In this document: positions 44,220 through 53,445 of the stretch, one piece after another
Layout: each line of letters starts with the position of its first letter
Numbering within the stretch: position 1 is the stretch's first letter
NCBI RefSeq assembly: GCF_001017175.1
Contig: NZ_LCYG01000042.1
Location: 195,155-259,154, forward strand
Reading direction: 5' to 3'
From: Microvirga vignae
GTDB taxonomy: Bacteria; Pseudomonadota; Alphaproteobacteria; Rhizobiales; Beijerinckiaceae
DNA length: 64,000 nucleotides
Notes under the pieces: model-generated
What the model saw: only the letters and a program-made list of their open reading frames with translations
Told to the model about the DNA's origin: nothing
Database searches by the model: none
Program-made: the position numbers and the translations under genes

Positions 44220-44252
44220 TAAAAAGACGGCGGCTCGCTGGAGCCGCCGTCT
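44220..44252 (-). terminator. Intrinsic terminator of leuC
   Basis: A perfect 12-bp stem AGACGGCGGCTC/GAGCCGCCGTCT (44225-44236 with 44241-44252) with a 4-base loop, followed on the minus strand by TTTTTATTG. Confidence 0.85.
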
Positions 44253-44281
44253 CAATGTTCGTTGTCTGACTGAAAACTTTG

Positions 44282-45688
44282 TTACTTCCAGTTGCGGATG
44301 TCGACGAAACGACCTGCGATCGCTGCTGCCGCCGCCATGGCGGGGGAGACGAGGTGCGTGCGGCCCTTGAAGCCCTGGCGGCCCTCGAAGTTGCGGTTCG
44401 AGGTGGAGGCGCAGCGCTCACCGGGAGCAAGGCGATCCGCGTTCATGGCCAGGCACATGGAGCAGCCGGGCTCGCGCCAGTCGAAGCCCGCGGCCTTGAA
44501 GATCTTGTCGAGGCCTTCGGCTTCGGCCTGCATCTTCACGATGCCGGAGCCGGGAACGATCATGGCATTGACGCGCTCATGCACTCGTCTGCCTTCGACG
44601 ACCTTCGCGACAGCGCGCAGATCCTCGATGCGGCCATTGGTGCAGGAGCCGATGAACACGCGGTCGAGTTCGATGTCCGTGATCTTTTGGCCTGGCTTGA
44701 GGCCCATGTATTCCAGCGCGCGCCACTTGGAGAGACGCTTGTTCTCGTCCTGGATATCGTCCGGGTTCGGCACCACGCCGGCAACCGAGATCACGTCCTC
44801 AGGAGACGTGCCCCAGGTGACGATGGGGGGCAAGTTCGCGGCATCGAGCTTGATTTCGGTGTCGAAGAACGCGCCCTCGTCCGTGCGGAGGCTGTCCCAA
44901 TAGCGCACGGCCGCTTCCCAGGCCTCGCCCTTCGGAGCCTTGGGGCGGTCCTTCAGATAGGCATAGGTCTTCTCGTCGGGAGCCACCATGCCGGCGCGGG
45001 CACCGCCCTCGATGGACATGTTGCAGATCGTCATGCGGCCTTCCATCGACAGCGAGCGGATGGCCTCGCCCGCATATTCGATCACGTGGCCGGTGCCGCC
45101 GGCGGTGCCGATCTCGCCGATGATGGCGAGGATGATGTCCTTCGCCGTGACGCCGGCGGGCAGCTGCCCGTCCACGGTCACGCGCATGTTCTTGGCCTTC
45201 TTCTGAATCAGCGTCTGGGTGGCGAGCACGTGCTCGACCTCAGACGTGCCGATGCCGTGGGCCAGCGAGCCGAAGGCGCCGTGGGTCGAGGTGTGGCTGT
45301 CGCCGCAGACGATGGTCATGCCGGGCAGCGTGAAGCCCTGCTCCGGACCCACCACGTGGACGATGCCCTGACGGGTATCGAGTTCGTTGTAGTACTCGAC
45401 ACCGAATTCCTCGGCGTTCTGGGCAAGCGTTGCCACCTGGGTTGCGGATTCGGGATCCTCAATGCCATGGGAGCGATCGGTGGTGGGCACGTTGTGGTCG
45501 ACGACCGCGAGCGTCTTCTGCGGCTGGCGCACCTTGCGGCCGGCCGTGCGCAGGCCCTCGAAGGCCTGAGGCGAGGTCACTTCATGGACGAGGTGGCGGT
45601 CAATGTAGAGAAGGCACGTCCCGTCATCCTGCTGATCGACGACGTGGTCGTCCCAGATCTTGTCATAGAGGGTACGGGCTTTTGCCAT
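44282..45688 (-). CDS. leuC: 3-isopropylmalate dehydratase large subunit
   Basis: A 468-residue aconitase-type protein. The 4Fe-4S ligands are in [16 protein letters not shown] and [26 protein letters not shown] and [20 protein letters not shown] are active-site blocks. It works as a heterodimer with LeuD (40757). ATG 45688 is chosen; the long upstream frame has no match to the family and crosses a palindromic repeat. It is transcribed away from rplS, with a terminator between. Confidence 0.96.
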   Translation of the reverse strand: MAKARTLYDKIWDDHVVDQQDDGTCLLYIDRHLVHEVTSPQAFEGLRTAGRKVRQPQKTLAVVDHNVPTTDRSHGIEDPESATQVATLAQNAEEFGVEYYNELDTRQGIVHVVGPEQGFTLPGMTIVCGDSHTSTHGAFGSLAHGIGTSEVEHVLATQTLIQKKAKNMRVTVDGQLPAGVTAKDIILAIIGEIGTAGGTGHVIEYAGEAIRSLSMEGRMTICNMSIEGGARAGMVAPDEKTYAYLKDRPKAPKGEAWEAAVRYWDSLRTDEGAFFDTEIKLDAANLPPIVTWGTSPEDVISVAGVVPNPDDIQDENKRLSKWRALEYMGLKPGQKITDIELDRVFIGSCTNGRIEDLRAVAKVVEGRRVHERVNAMIVPGSGIVKMQAEAEGLDKIFKAAGFDWREPGCSMCLAMNADRLAPGERCASTSNRNFEGRQGFKGRTHLVSPAMAAAAAIAGRFVDIRNWK

Positions 45689-45830
45689 GGGTGTCTTCCA
45701 ACAATGAAAAATGTCGTGGTCGTCTTCTAACGGCACACGAACGAGAGGAAAAGGTGTCCTGAGCGCGCACCGCTTTGAAAGGATCGCATAGCTGATTGCC
45801 CGAAAGGCGCAATAAAATTTTTTGCGCCGG

Positions 45831-45876
45831 GCATCGGGCCCAAAAGTGCGCCCCACTTTGGGCCCGAGCTCCCTTT
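45831..45876. repeat. Partial CTAG-type palindromic element (A5)
   Basis: Contains GCATCGGGCCCAAAAGTG and its mirror CACTTTGGGCCCGAG, matching the first hairpin of the CTAG elements, but no second hairpin and no CTAG end. It forms a perfect stem GGGCCCAAAAGTG/CACTTTGGGCCC (with one mismatch) in the gap between leuC and rplS. Confidence 0.6.
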
Positions 45877-45910
45877 CCAAGGCAATGCATCAGCGACGCT
45901 TATCGCCATA

Positions 45911-45940
45911 AACAAAAAGCGCGGTTCGCACCGCGCTTTT
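45911..45940 (-). terminator. Intrinsic terminator of rplS
   Basis: A 10-bp stem AAAAGCGCGG/CCGCGCTTTT (45915-45924 with 45931-45940), followed on the minus strand by TTTTTGTTT. Confidence 0.85.
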
Positions 45941-45964
45941 CGGGAAACTTACTGAATGAAGGCC

Positions 45965-46345
45965 TTACTCGGCAGCTTCAGGAGCCTCGCGGCGCTCGGC
46001 GCGCTCGGCGATACGGGCCGACTTACCGCGACGGTCGCGCAGGTAGTAGAGCTTGGCGCGACGGACGGCACCGCGGCGCACGACCTTGATGGACTCGACG
46101 TTGGGCGAATAGATCGGGAACACGCGCTCCACGCCTTCGCCGTAGGAAATCTTGCGGACCGTGAAGCTCTCCTGGAGGCCGCCACCGGAACGGGCGATGC
46201 AGACGCCTTCATAGGCCTGCACGCGGGTGCGCTCGCCTTCCTTCACCTTCACGTTGACGATCACGGTATCGCCGGGCTGGAAGTCGGGGATGTTCTTGCC
46301 GAGCTTGGCAATCTGCTCCTGCTCGAGCTGCTGGATGATGTTCAT
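45965..46345 (-). CDS. rplS: 50S ribosomal protein L19
   Basis: A 126-residue protein starting [15 protein letters not shown] with [30 protein letters not shown] and the C-terminal [21 protein letters not shown], all typical of L19, which sits at the interface of the ribosomal subunits. In many bacteria rplS directly follows trmD; here trmD is at 50069 on the same strand with about 3.7 kb of other genes in between. A terminator separates it from leuC. Confidence 0.97.
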   Translation of the reverse strand: MNIIQQLEQEQIAKLGKNIPDFQPGDTVIVNVKVKEGERTRVQAYEGVCIARSGGGLQESFTVRKISYGEGVERVFPIYSPNVESIKVVRRGAVRRAKLYYLRDRRGKSARIAERAERREAPEAAE

Positions 46346-46476
46346 GGTCTTACTCCTGCCGTTGCATGGTCTTGAGACATGCCCAAGCCAGCGGGATTTC
46401 GGCGTCCTGTTTTAAGTTGAGGCGGGCCCTATACAGGAGTTTTCCCACTTTGTCGATGGGAATTCGGCCCCAACCT

Positions 46477-46953
46477 TCACCCGATGGCCGGGAGCCTGCG
46501 TTTGACGGGCGATGTCTTGACGATGGAGGTGCTCGTCTGGGCGCGCTGGGCAATCCGTTCAAGGATCGGGTCGAGTTCCTCGATGGACCGCAGGAGGTAG
46601 CGCGCCACATAGCAATCGTCGCCCGTGACCTTGTCGCATTCCACCACCTCGGGGCTCTCCACCAGGAGTTTCTCGACAGCGTGGAGCTGGCCTGGCAGGG
46701 GGCGGATGCGCACGATGGCGGTGAGCGTATAGCCCAGGGCCTTGGGGTCAATCTCGACCCGATAGGCCCTCACCACGCCGTCTTCCTCCAATCGACGCAG
46801 ACGCTCCGCCACGCTGGGAGCAGACAGCCCCACGCTCCGGGCCAGCTCCGCTATCGGCAGACGCGCATTCTCCGAGAGAAGCGCGATCAGGGCTTGGTCG
46901 ACCTCATCGAGGACATCGCTTTTGTTTCTGAGGTTCTTTGCTGGAGCTGCCAT
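46477..46953 (-). CDS. Lrp/AsnC-family transcriptional regulator
   Basis: A 158-residue protein: N-terminal winged-helix region (about 15-65, LPIAELARSVGLSAPSVAERLRRLEEDGV) and C-terminal RAM ligand-binding domain (about 75-150, VRIRPLPGQLHAVEKLL and TGDDCYVARYLLRS). Lrp-type regulators respond to amino acids. It is divergent from the EamA transporter at 47050 with 96 bases between starts, the usual arrangement of a regulator with its target exporter. ATG 46953 is preferred to an upstream TTG. Confidence 0.9.
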   Translation of the reverse strand: MAAPAKNLRNKSDVLDEVDQALIALLSENARLPIAELARSVGLSAPSVAERLRRLEEDGVVRAYRVEIDPKALGYTLTAIVRIRPLPGQLHAVEKLLVESPEVVECDKVTGDDCYVARYLLRSIEELDPILERIAQRAQTSTSIVKTSPVKRRLPAIG

Positions 46954-47049
46954 TAATCCATGAGCCAAAAAGGTTGATCCGGCTTCGAATCATAAAGTAC
47001 GCCGCCTCCTGAAAGGGGTAAAGTGCCATCTCGTTCAGGAGGACAGGCC

Positions 47050-47964
47050 ATGAAGACGTCAACCACGCTATCCGGACGGCTGGAAATGATTGCCGCAATG
47101 GTGCTTTCAGGCACCATCGGCTTTTTCGTCGTCGAATCCGAGCAGAGCGTCTGGAACGTGGTGTTCTTCCGCTGCCTGTTCGGCGCCGTCAGTCTCTTCG
47201 TCTATTGCGCAGCCAAGGGTCTTCTGCTGCCCTGGCGCTTCACGAGCAAAGCCCTGAGCCTCGCGCTTTTGGGCGGTGCGGCCATCGTTCTGAACTGGGT
47301 GCTGCTCTTCTCGTCCTACAGCCACGCATCGATCTCGATCGCCACCGCCGTCTACAACACGCAACCCTTCTTCCTCATTCTGCTCGGCGCGGTTCTGTTC
47401 GGCGAGCGGCCTACAGCGGACATGCTGGGTTTCGTCGCCCTTGCCTTTGTCGGCCTCCTGCTGGTGACGCAGATCGATGCGGGAAGCCTGACCCTGACGA
47501 GCGACTACATGATCGGGCTCCTCCAGGCCTTGGGGGCCGCCCTGCTCTATGCGGTGGCTTCCGTGATCATCAAGCGCCTCAAGGGCTTTTCGCCTCATGT
47601 GATCGCCCTCGTGCAGGCGATCCTCGGCACGTTGATGCTTCTGCCTCTTGCCGATTTCTCCCATCTGCCCATCGATGCAACGCAATGGGGATGTCTGGTG
47701 GTGCTCGGCGTGGTTCACACCTGCATCATGTACATCTTCCTGTACTCGGCCCTTCAGAAGCTGCCGACGACGGTGATTGCGGTGCTCTCCTTCACCTATC
47801 CGGTGGTGGCCATCCTCGTCGATCACCTGGCCTTCGGCCGCATGCTCTCGCTCAACCAATGGAGCGGCATCCTGCTGATCCTGATTGGCAGCGCGGGAGT
47901 GAACCTCAAATGGCAGCTGGGTTTGAGCCGCTTCATCGGTCGCGCGGCGATGGAGCGTGGATGA
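47050..47964 (+). CDS. EamA/DMT-family transporter
   Basis: A 304-residue protein with about ten membrane segments arranged as two EamA repeats (starts near MIAAMVLSGTIGFFVVESEQ and LLQALGAALLYAVASVIIKR). The family exports amino acids and metabolites. ATG 47050 lies after AGGAGGACAGGCC, a good ribosome site; the longer frame lacks one. The neighbouring divergent Lrp gene suggests amino acid efflux under that regulator. Confidence 0.85.
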   Translation: MKTSTTLSGRLEMIAAMVLSGTIGFFVVESEQSVWNVVFFRCLFGAVSLFVYCAAKGLLLPWRFTSKALSLALLGGAAIVLNWVLLFSSYSHASISIATAVYNTQPFFLILLGAVLFGERPTADMLGFVALAFVGLLLVTQIDAGSLTLTSDYMIGLLQALGAALLYAVASVIIKRLKGFSPHVIALVQAILGTLMLLPLADFSHLPIDATQWGCLVVLGVVHTCIMYIFLYSALQKLPTTVIAVLSFTYPVVAILVDHLAFGRMLSLNQWSGILLILIGSAGVNLKWQLGLSRFIGRAAMERG

Positions 47965-48025
47965 TGCAACACTCAGGATCAACCGCAGGTACGATGCGTC
48001 TGCGGGCGACGAGTCCAGCTCCTTA

Positions 48026-48256
48026 TTAGTATCCGGCGGAGCCATGGCGCCGATCTTGGCGGCCATGTCCATGCACGACGCCTCTGATCCCGTAGAGCCT
48101 GTCGTTGCGGGCGCATCCAGCGCAGGTCCCGCCCTCTCCTGTCTGGCCGAAATGGAATTTTTCCAGATCGGCGAGACGCTGCGTGCATGGTCCGGCGATA
48201 CCAGGCCCGACAAGAACAAATGCAAGTGATGTTCCGAGGACGATTTCGCTGACCAT
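48026..48256 (-). CDS. Short exported protein, possibly a frameshifted remnant
   Basis: An ATG at 48256 with a strong ribosome site (GAGGAGGTC) opens a 76-residue frame with a signal peptide ending near GIAGPCTQRL. After about residue 40 the composition changes to a random-looking Arg/His/Gly-rich tail. In the next minus-strand frame a continuation with a more typical secreted-protein composition is visible (GPALDAPATTGSTGSEAS, about 48150-48090). This suggests a frameshift in a small exported protein gene. Confidence is low; a sequencing error would give the same picture. Confidence 0.35.
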   Translation of the reverse strand: MVSEIVLGTSLAFVLVGPGIAGPCTQRLADLEKFHFGQTGEGGTCAGCARNDRLYGIRGVVHGHGRQDRRHGSAGY

Positions 48257-48306
48257 GCCGACCTCCTCTGATCGAAGGCCCCGCCTCATTAATCGTCCGG
48301 TTCGGA

Positions 48307-48987
48307 TCAACGTTCCGCGTGTGGAGACGCCGGACCGATGCGAGCAAAGAGATACCGGTCGAACCAGTGTGGGAATGCCCGTGCCAGCTCTTTCGGACCC
48401 TCCACTGTCAGACCCATCCGCTTTGCCTCGGCAAAGTCGACGTCCCCACGCCACCACGCGGCCAAGGCGTGCAGGCGCGCCCGGACGCGCAGAAGCTCCG
48501 GGAAGCCCGGGTTGTGAGTGCAAAGCGAGACTTCGCCAGCCTTCAGGAGCATGAAGCGTGGCTTCTGCTCCTCGTCGATCTGGAAGCGCACGATCATCGG
48601 GTCCTTGGGCAGCGCATCGGAGCGGACACGCCTTTGCATGTCAACGAGGACGGGTTCAGCATCGAGATCCTCATCTTGCGCATGCCGTGGCAGCCATCGC
48701 TGGCCCCAGCGGCCCAAGGCACTCACCAATTCGGCGAGATCCCGGCCCGCCTCCGTGAGCTTGTATTCGGAACCATGCTCGCCCTCGATGCGTGTGACGG
48801 CTCCGACATGAACGAGTTCCTGCAGCCGCTCCGAGAGCATGGTGCGGGAGATGCGTGGAATACCGCGACGGATGTCGTTGAAGCGCCGGCTGCCGCAGAG
48901 AAGCTCGCGCACGACAAGCAAGGTCCAGCGCCCGCCGATAGCCTCGTGGGCGCGTGCAACGGAACAGAACTGACCGTAACCCGACAT
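48307..48987 (-). CDS. HxlR-family transcriptional regulator with C-terminal domain
   Basis: A 226-residue protein. The first 105 residues are a winged-helix HxlR domain: QFCSVARAHEAIGGRWTLLV and SERLQELVHVGAVTR; the helix-turn-helix lies about residues 37-57. The C-terminal half resembles SCP2-like lipid-binding modules that occur in long HxlR proteins. It is divergent from the cysteine synthase-like gene at 49102 and may control it; the effector is unknown. Confidence 0.8.
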   Translation of the reverse strand: MSGYGQFCSVARAHEAIGGRWTLLVVRELLCGSRRFNDIRRGIPRISRTMLSERLQELVHVGAVTRIEGEHGSEYKLTEAGRDLAELVSALGRWGQRWLPRHAQDEDLDAEPVLVDMQRRVRSDALPKDPMIVRFQIDEEQKPRFMLLKAGEVSLCTHNPGFPELLRVRARLHALAAWWRGDVDFAEAKRMGLTVEGPKELARAFPHWFDRYLFARIGPASPHAER

Positions 48988-49101
48988 GCTCAAGCGCTAG
49001 CACGGGTCATTCAAGCGGAGAAGTCCGGATTTTGGACCTGACATGGCGATCACGCGCGCCTATCGAAGATTTCGGATCATCTCGCGAAGAAAGCGCAGAC
49101 C

Positions 49102-50055
49102 ATGAGCGAAAAGCAGCAGAGCATTCTTGAGCGCGTCGGCAACACGTCCCTGTTCGCCTTGCGGAAGATCGTGCCGTCGAACGGCGCTCGCATTCTGGTG
49201 AAGCTGGAAAACGAGAATCCCACGGGCAGCATGAAGGACCGCATGGCACTTGCCATGATCGAGGCAGCGGAGGCGGATGGACGCTTAGCATCAGGCGGCC
49301 CGGTCGTCGAATATACCGGCGGCAGCACCGGCGTGTCCTTGTCCCTCGTCTGTGCAGTGAAGGGGCATCCCCTCCACATCGTCACGTCCGATGCATTTGC
49401 GCGGGAAAAGCTCGATCACATGAGGATTCTGGGAGCGAAGCTCCAGGTCATTCCGAGCGACTCGGGGCGCATGACGGAAAAGCTCACCAAGGACATGATC
49501 GAGGCGGCCCGCGTCATCGCTGAGGCGACCGGTGCCTTCTGGACGGACCAGATGAAGAACCGGGATCAGCTTGCGGCCTATCATGCGATGGCGGATGAAA
49601 TCTGGAGCCAGACAGACGGACGCATTGACGGCTTCGTTCAGAGCGTGGGCACGGCGGCTTCCCTTCGCGGAATCACCGAAGGACTCAGACGGCATCACGA
49701 TCGCATCGACATCGTCGCCGTAGAGCCTGCCGAATCCGCCGTCCTGTCAGGCGGTCCTTCAGGCGCCCACAAGATTGATGGAATCGGCGCGGGTTATCTC
49801 GTGCCGCTCTGGCATAAGAACATCGCCCAGACAATCGAACGGGTCTCGACGGAAGAAGCGATGGCGATGGCTTTTCGGTTGGCGCGAGAGGAAGGTCTCT
49901 TCGCGGGAACATCCACGGGCGCCAACGTCATCGCCGCCCTGCGGCTCGCCAATCGATTGGGCCCGACGGCCACCATCGTCACCGTGATGTGCGATACGGG
50001 GATGAAATATCTCAGAGCCTATGGTGCGAAGCTCGGAGAGAGCTTCGAGCGCTGA
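49102..50055 (+). CDS. PLP enzyme of the cysteine synthase family
   Basis: A 317-residue fold-type II PLP protein. The PLP lysine is K45 in NPTGSMKDRMAL, followed by EYTGGSTGVSLSLV (the loop that binds PLP and substrate), QSVGTAASLRGITEGL (phosphate cup) and GTSTGANVIAALRLA. It is related to cysteine synthase and cystathionine beta-synthase-like enzymes; a role in cysteine or related metabolism is possible. It lies in a region inserted between rplS and trmD. Confidence 0.85.
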   Translation: MSEKQQSILERVGNTSLFALRKIVPSNGARILVKLENENPTGSMKDRMALAMIEAAEADGRLASGGPVVEYTGGSTGVSLSLVCAVKGHPLHIVTSDAFAREKLDHMRILGAKLQVIPSDSGRMTEKLTKDMIEAARVIAEATGAFWTDQMKNRDQLAAYHAMADEIWSQTDGRIDGFVQSVGTAASLRGITEGLRRHHDRIDIVAVEPAESAVLSGGPSGAHKIDGIGAGYLVPLWHKNIAQTIERVSTEEAMAMAFRLAREEGLFAGTSTGANVIAALRLANRLGPTATIVTVMCDTGMKYLRAYGAKLGESFER

Positions 50056-50068
50056 CGGGGAAGAGCCG

Positions 50069-50752
50069 TTATCGCTCCAGCAGATCCGGCCGTCTCTCCC
50101 GCGTGATCCGTTCCGATTCTTCGCGGCGCCAGCGCTCGATGACGGCGTGGTTGCCCGACAGCAGCACGTCGGGAATCGTGCGCCCCTCCCATTCGCGGGG
50201 ACGCGTGTAATGCGGATATTCGAGACGGTTCGACTCGAAGCTCTCTTCCCTGCCGGAGGCCTCCTTGCCCATGACGCCAGGGAGCAGCCGGACGCAGGAA
50301 TCGAGCACGATCATCGCCGCCATCTCGCCGCCGGAGAGCACGTAGTCGCCGATGGAGATCTCTTGCAAACGGCGCGCCTCGATCACCCGCTCGTCCACGC
50401 CTTCGAATCGGCCGCAGACGATGACGACGCCAGGACCGGCGGCAAGTTCGCGCACATAGGACTGCGTGAGCGGCTTCCCGCGTGGGCTCATGAGGAGCTT
50501 CGGTCGCGGATCATCAGCCGGTATCGCCGCATCGATGGCATTGGCCAATACATCGCAGCGAATTACCATGCCGGGTCCGCCGCCCGCGGGCGTATCGTCC
50601 ACCGCGCGGTGGCGGCCGAGACCGTGATCGCGGATGTTTTTCGTAGCCAGCGACCAGACACCACGAGAAAGCGCATCGCCGGAGAGCGACAGGCCCAAGG
50701 GTCCTGGAAACATCTCAGGGTAGAGCGTGAGGATGGTCGCCGAAAAACTCAC
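50069..50752 (-). CDS. trmD: tRNA (guanine37-N1)-methyltransferase
   Basis: A 227-residue SPOUT methyltransferase with a deep trefoil knot: [13 protein letters not shown] and [16 protein letters not shown] build the SAM-binding knot, and [12 protein letters not shown] is the conserved loop. TrmD modifies G37 of some tRNAs and prevents frameshifting. Its start overlaps the rimM stop by 4 bases (50749-50752). The next gene downstream on this strand is not rplS but lies beyond a 3.7 kb insert. Confidence 0.96.
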   Translation of the reverse strand: MSFSATILTLYPEMFPGPLGLSLSGDALSRGVWSLATKNIRDHGLGRHRAVDDTPAGGGPGMVIRCDVLANAIDAAIPADDPRPKLLMSPRGKPLTQSYVRELAAGPGVVIVCGRFEGVDERVIEARRLQEISIGDYVLSGGEMAAMIVLDSCVRLLPGVMGKEASGREESFESNRLEYPHYTRPREWEGRTIPDVLLSGNHAVIERWRREESERITRERRPDLLER

Positions 50753-51303
50753 GCGCGATCCTCACCGGGTTCAGGCTTGCCGATTTCGAAGAAATCGTCA
50801 GGGAGCGCCGCCACCAGGCGCTTTCCGGCGATGTCGATCACGGGCACGAAAGCCTTGGTGAACGGCAGAAGCGCGGTCGGGCCCTTTTGCGCAGGCGCGA
50901 TTTCGAGAAGATCGCCGCCGCCGTAATTGGGCACACCAACGATGGTGCCGACGGTCTCGCCCGCCTCGTTCTGAACGGAAAGACCGATCAGATCCGCGAG
51001 CAGGAATTCGTCTTCTTCGTCAGGGGGCGGAAGCTTGTCGCGCTCCACATAGAGTTGCACGCGGTTCAACGCCTCGGAGGCTTCGCGCGTGGTCACCCCG
51101 TCGACGACGGCGATCAGCAGATCGGGCGCGCCGCCGGGAGCGGGTCGGACAGTCTTGAGAGTGTAGGTTTTGCCATTCGCCGCAATCAGCGGCTTGTAAT
51201 CGGCAATCGCCTGCGGATCGCCGGTATGGGATTTCAGCCGCACCTCGCCTTTCAGGCCATGCGCGCGACCGAACTCGCCGACCAGGACGAGATCGTCCCT
51301 CAT
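50749..51303 (-). CDS. rimM: 16S rRNA processing protein RimM
   Basis: A 184-residue protein with the N-terminal RimM domain ([20 protein letters not shown]) and a C-terminal PRC-barrel domain (about residues 95-180, [20 protein letters not shown]). RimM binds S19 and helps 30S assembly. ATG 51303 gives the family start. The frame stays open upstream to ATG 51462, which would add 53 residues without homology, over a hairpin-rich spacer; that longer start is less likely. Confidence 0.9.
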   Translation of the reverse strand: MRDDLVLVGEFGRAHGLKGEVRLKSHTGDPQAIADYKPLIAANGKTYTLKTVRPAPGGAPDLLIAVVDGVTTREASEALNRVQLYVERDKLPPPDEEDEFLLADLIGLSVQNEAGETVGTIVGVPNYGGGDLLEIAPAQKGPTALLPFTKAFVPVIDIAGKRLVAALPDDFFEIGKPEPGEDRA

Positions 51304-51427
51304 GTTTGCGGGTGGAGCCTCCTGCCTCTGGCGAGGAAGAGGCTTGGAGGAGGGGGTGGGCGCGCCCTTCGACAGGCTGGCGCCAGCACCCCCACCCCTG
51401 CCCTTCTCTTGAATCGAGAAGGAAGAA

Positions 51428-51454
51428 GTGGAGCGCTGGTTGAAGCGCTCCTTC
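51428..51454. other. Hairpin in the rpsP-rimM spacer
   Basis: GGAGCGCT and AGCGCTCC (51430-51437 with 51444-51451) pair around GGTTGA, extended by AAGAAG/CTTCTT with one unpaired base. A T-tract does not follow on the minus strand, so it is more likely an mRNA processing or stability element than a terminator. Confidence 0.5.
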
Positions 51455-51467
51455 TTCGTCATGGTGC

Positions 51468-51821
51468 TTACGCAGCCTCGCCTTCGCCAGCCGCAGCAGC
51501 CTTGGCTTCAGCGCGCTCCTGGGCCTTCTTGCCCGGAACGGCCTTCTGCGGGTTGTTGCGAGCCGGACGCTTCAGGAGGCCGGCGGCGTCGAGGAAGCGC
51601 AGGACGCGGTCGGTCGGCTGAGCGCCCTTGGCGAGCCAGGCCTGGATCTTCTCGACGTCCAGGTTGACGCGACCGGCGTCATCCTTCGGCTTCATCGGGT
51701 CATAGGTGCCGACCTTCTCGATGAAGCGGCCATCGCGCGGGGAGCGCGAATCGGCAACAACAATGCGGTAGTAGGGACGCTTCTTCGCGCCACCGCGGGT
51801 GAGACGGATCTTCAGGGACAT
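51468..51821 (-). CDS. rpsP: 30S ribosomal protein S16
   Basis: A 117-residue protein starting [38 protein letters not shown], with the S16 core ([19 protein letters not shown]) and an Ala/Glu-rich C-terminal tail common in alphaproteobacteria. It is the first ribosomal gene after ffh on the minus strand, and rimM and trmD follow, the conserved order. Confidence 0.97.
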   Translation of the reverse strand: MSLKIRLTRGGAKKRPYYRIVVADSRSPRDGRFIEKVGTYDPMKPKDDAGRVNLDVEKIQAWLAKGAQPTDRVLRFLDAAGLLKRPARNNPQKAVPGKKAQERAEAKAAAAGEGEAA

Positions 51822-51889
51822 GGGTAACTCCTTCTAGTGTCCTGTGATCAAACCTTGTGCCGTTCCAGATCAGTCTGAGACGACGAAAC

Positions 51890-53443
51890 CTATTTCTTCT
51901 TTCCGAACGGAAAGCCGCCGAGGCCGGGCAAACCGGGGATCTTCGGCGCACCGCCGAGACCCGGCAGACCGGGAACGCCCTTCGGCATGGGCGGAAGAGC
52001 ACCGCCTGCACCGCCCGGAAAATCAGGGAGCTTGCCCCCCATCTGCTTCTGCAGCGCCTCGATCTGCTCAGGGGTCGGCTGGGGCATGCCGCCGCCGCCG
52101 ATGCCGAACATTTTTCCAAGCGCGCCCGCCATGCCTTTGCCCTTGCCGCCGCCCATCATCTTCATGACGTCGGCCATCTGGCGGTGCATTTTGAGGAGCT
52201 TGTTGATGTCCTCGACTTTCGCGCCGGAGCCTGCCGCGATGCGCTTCTTCCGCGATGCTTTGAGGATGTCCGGGTTGCGGCGCTCGGCGGGCGTCATGGA
52301 ATCGATGATCGCACACTGACGCTTGATGACCTTGTCATCGATATTCGCGTTCTCGAGCTGCGACTTCATCTTGGCGACGCCCGGCAGCATGCCCATGAGA
52401 CCGCCAAGACCGCCGAGCTTCTCCATCTGGGAGAGCTGATCGCGCAGGTCTTCGAGGTCGAACTTGCCCTTGCGCATCTTCTCCGCGATGCGCTGGGCCT
52501 TCTCGTGATCGATGGTCTCCGCCGCCTTCTCGACCAGCGAGACGATATCGCCCATGCCGAGGATGCGGTTGGCGACGCGCGAGGGATGGAATTCCTCCAG
52601 CGCATCGACCTTTTCGCCCGTACCAATGAGCTTGATCGGCTTGCCCGTGACGGCGCGCATCGACAGAGCAGCACCGCCGCGCGCGTCACCATCCATACGG
52701 GTGAGCACGATGCCAGTGACGCCGAGGCGCGCGTCGAAGGCGCGGGCGGTGTTGACCGCGTCCTGACCGGTGAGCGCATCCGCGACGAGCAGAACCTCGT
52801 GCGGATTGGTGGCGGCGCGCACGTCGGCGGCTTCCACCATCAACGACTCGTCGACGGTCACGCGACCGGCGGTATCGAGCATCACCACGTCGTAGCCGCC
52901 GAGGCGTGCGGCCTCCATGGCACGACGGGCGATCTGCACCGCCGTCTGGCCCGCCACGATGGGGAGCGTATCGACGCCGACCTGCTTGCCGAGCACGGCA
53001 AGCTGCTCCATCGCTGCCGGACGGCGCGTATCGAGCGAGGCCATGAGAACGCGGCGGCTTTCGCGATCCGTCAGACGCTTGGCGATCTTGGCGGTCGTCG
53101 TCGTCTTACCCGAGCCCTGGAGACCGACCATCAGGATGCCGACAGGCGGAACCGCGTTGAGGCTGATCACTTCCGCGTCCGAGCCCAGCATCTCCACGAG
53201 CTGGTCGTGGACGATCTTCACCACCTGCTGGCCGGGGGAGACCGACTTGATGACCTCGGCGCCAACCGCGCGGGCGCGGACTTTGTCCGTGAAGGAGCGC
53301 ACGACCTCGAGCGCGACATCGGCTTCGAGAAGCGCGCGGCGGACTTCGCGAAGGGCCGCACTCACATCTTCTTCCGTCAGCGCGCCACGGCGCGTCAGCG
53401 AATTGAGGATGTTGGAAAGTTTATCGGAAAGGCCTTCAAACAT
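51890..53443 (-). CDS. ffh: Signal recognition particle protein Ffh (SRP54)
   Basis: A 517-residue GTPase: N-domain (MFEGLSDKLSNILNSLTRRG), G-domain with GLQGSGKTTTTAKIAKR, DTAGRV and LTRMDGDARGGAALS, and a Met-rich M-domain (MHRQMADVMKMMGGGKGKGMAG, about residues 370-440) that binds signal sequences and 4.5S RNA. The last 60 residues are Gly/Pro-rich. With FtsY (60587) it targets membrane proteins. ATG 53443 is the start. Confidence 0.97.
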   Translation of the reverse strand: MFEGLSDKLSNILNSLTRRGALTEEDVSAALREVRRALLEADVALEVVRSFTDKVRARAVGAEVIKSVSPGQQVVKIVHDQLVEMLGSDAEVISLNAVPPVGILMVGLQGSGKTTTTAKIAKRLTDRESRRVLMASLDTRRPAAMEQLAVLGKQVGVDTLPIVAGQTAVQIARRAMEAARLGGYDVVMLDTAGRVTVDESLMVEAADVRAATNPHEVLLVADALTGQDAVNTARAFDARLGVTGIVLTRMDGDARGGAALSMRAVTGKPIKLIGTGEKVDALEEFHPSRVANRILGMGDIVSLVEKAAETIDHEKAQRIAEKMRKGKFDLEDLRDQLSQMEKLGGLGGLMGMLPGVAKMKSQLENANIDDKVIKRQCAIIDSMTPAERRNPDILKASRKKRIAAGSGAKVEDINKLLKMHRQMADVMKMMGGGKGKGMAGALGKMFGIGGGGMPQPTPEQIEALQKQMGGKLPDFPGGAGGALPPMPKGVPGLPGLGGAPKIPGLPGLGGFPFGKKK

Positions 53444-53445
53444 GA

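Noticed and set aside
46477..50055. The insert between rplS and trmD as a genomic island
   Set aside because: No integrase, tRNA edge or direct repeat was seen, and codon use looks similar to the neighbours by eye; lineage-specific gene gain is enough.
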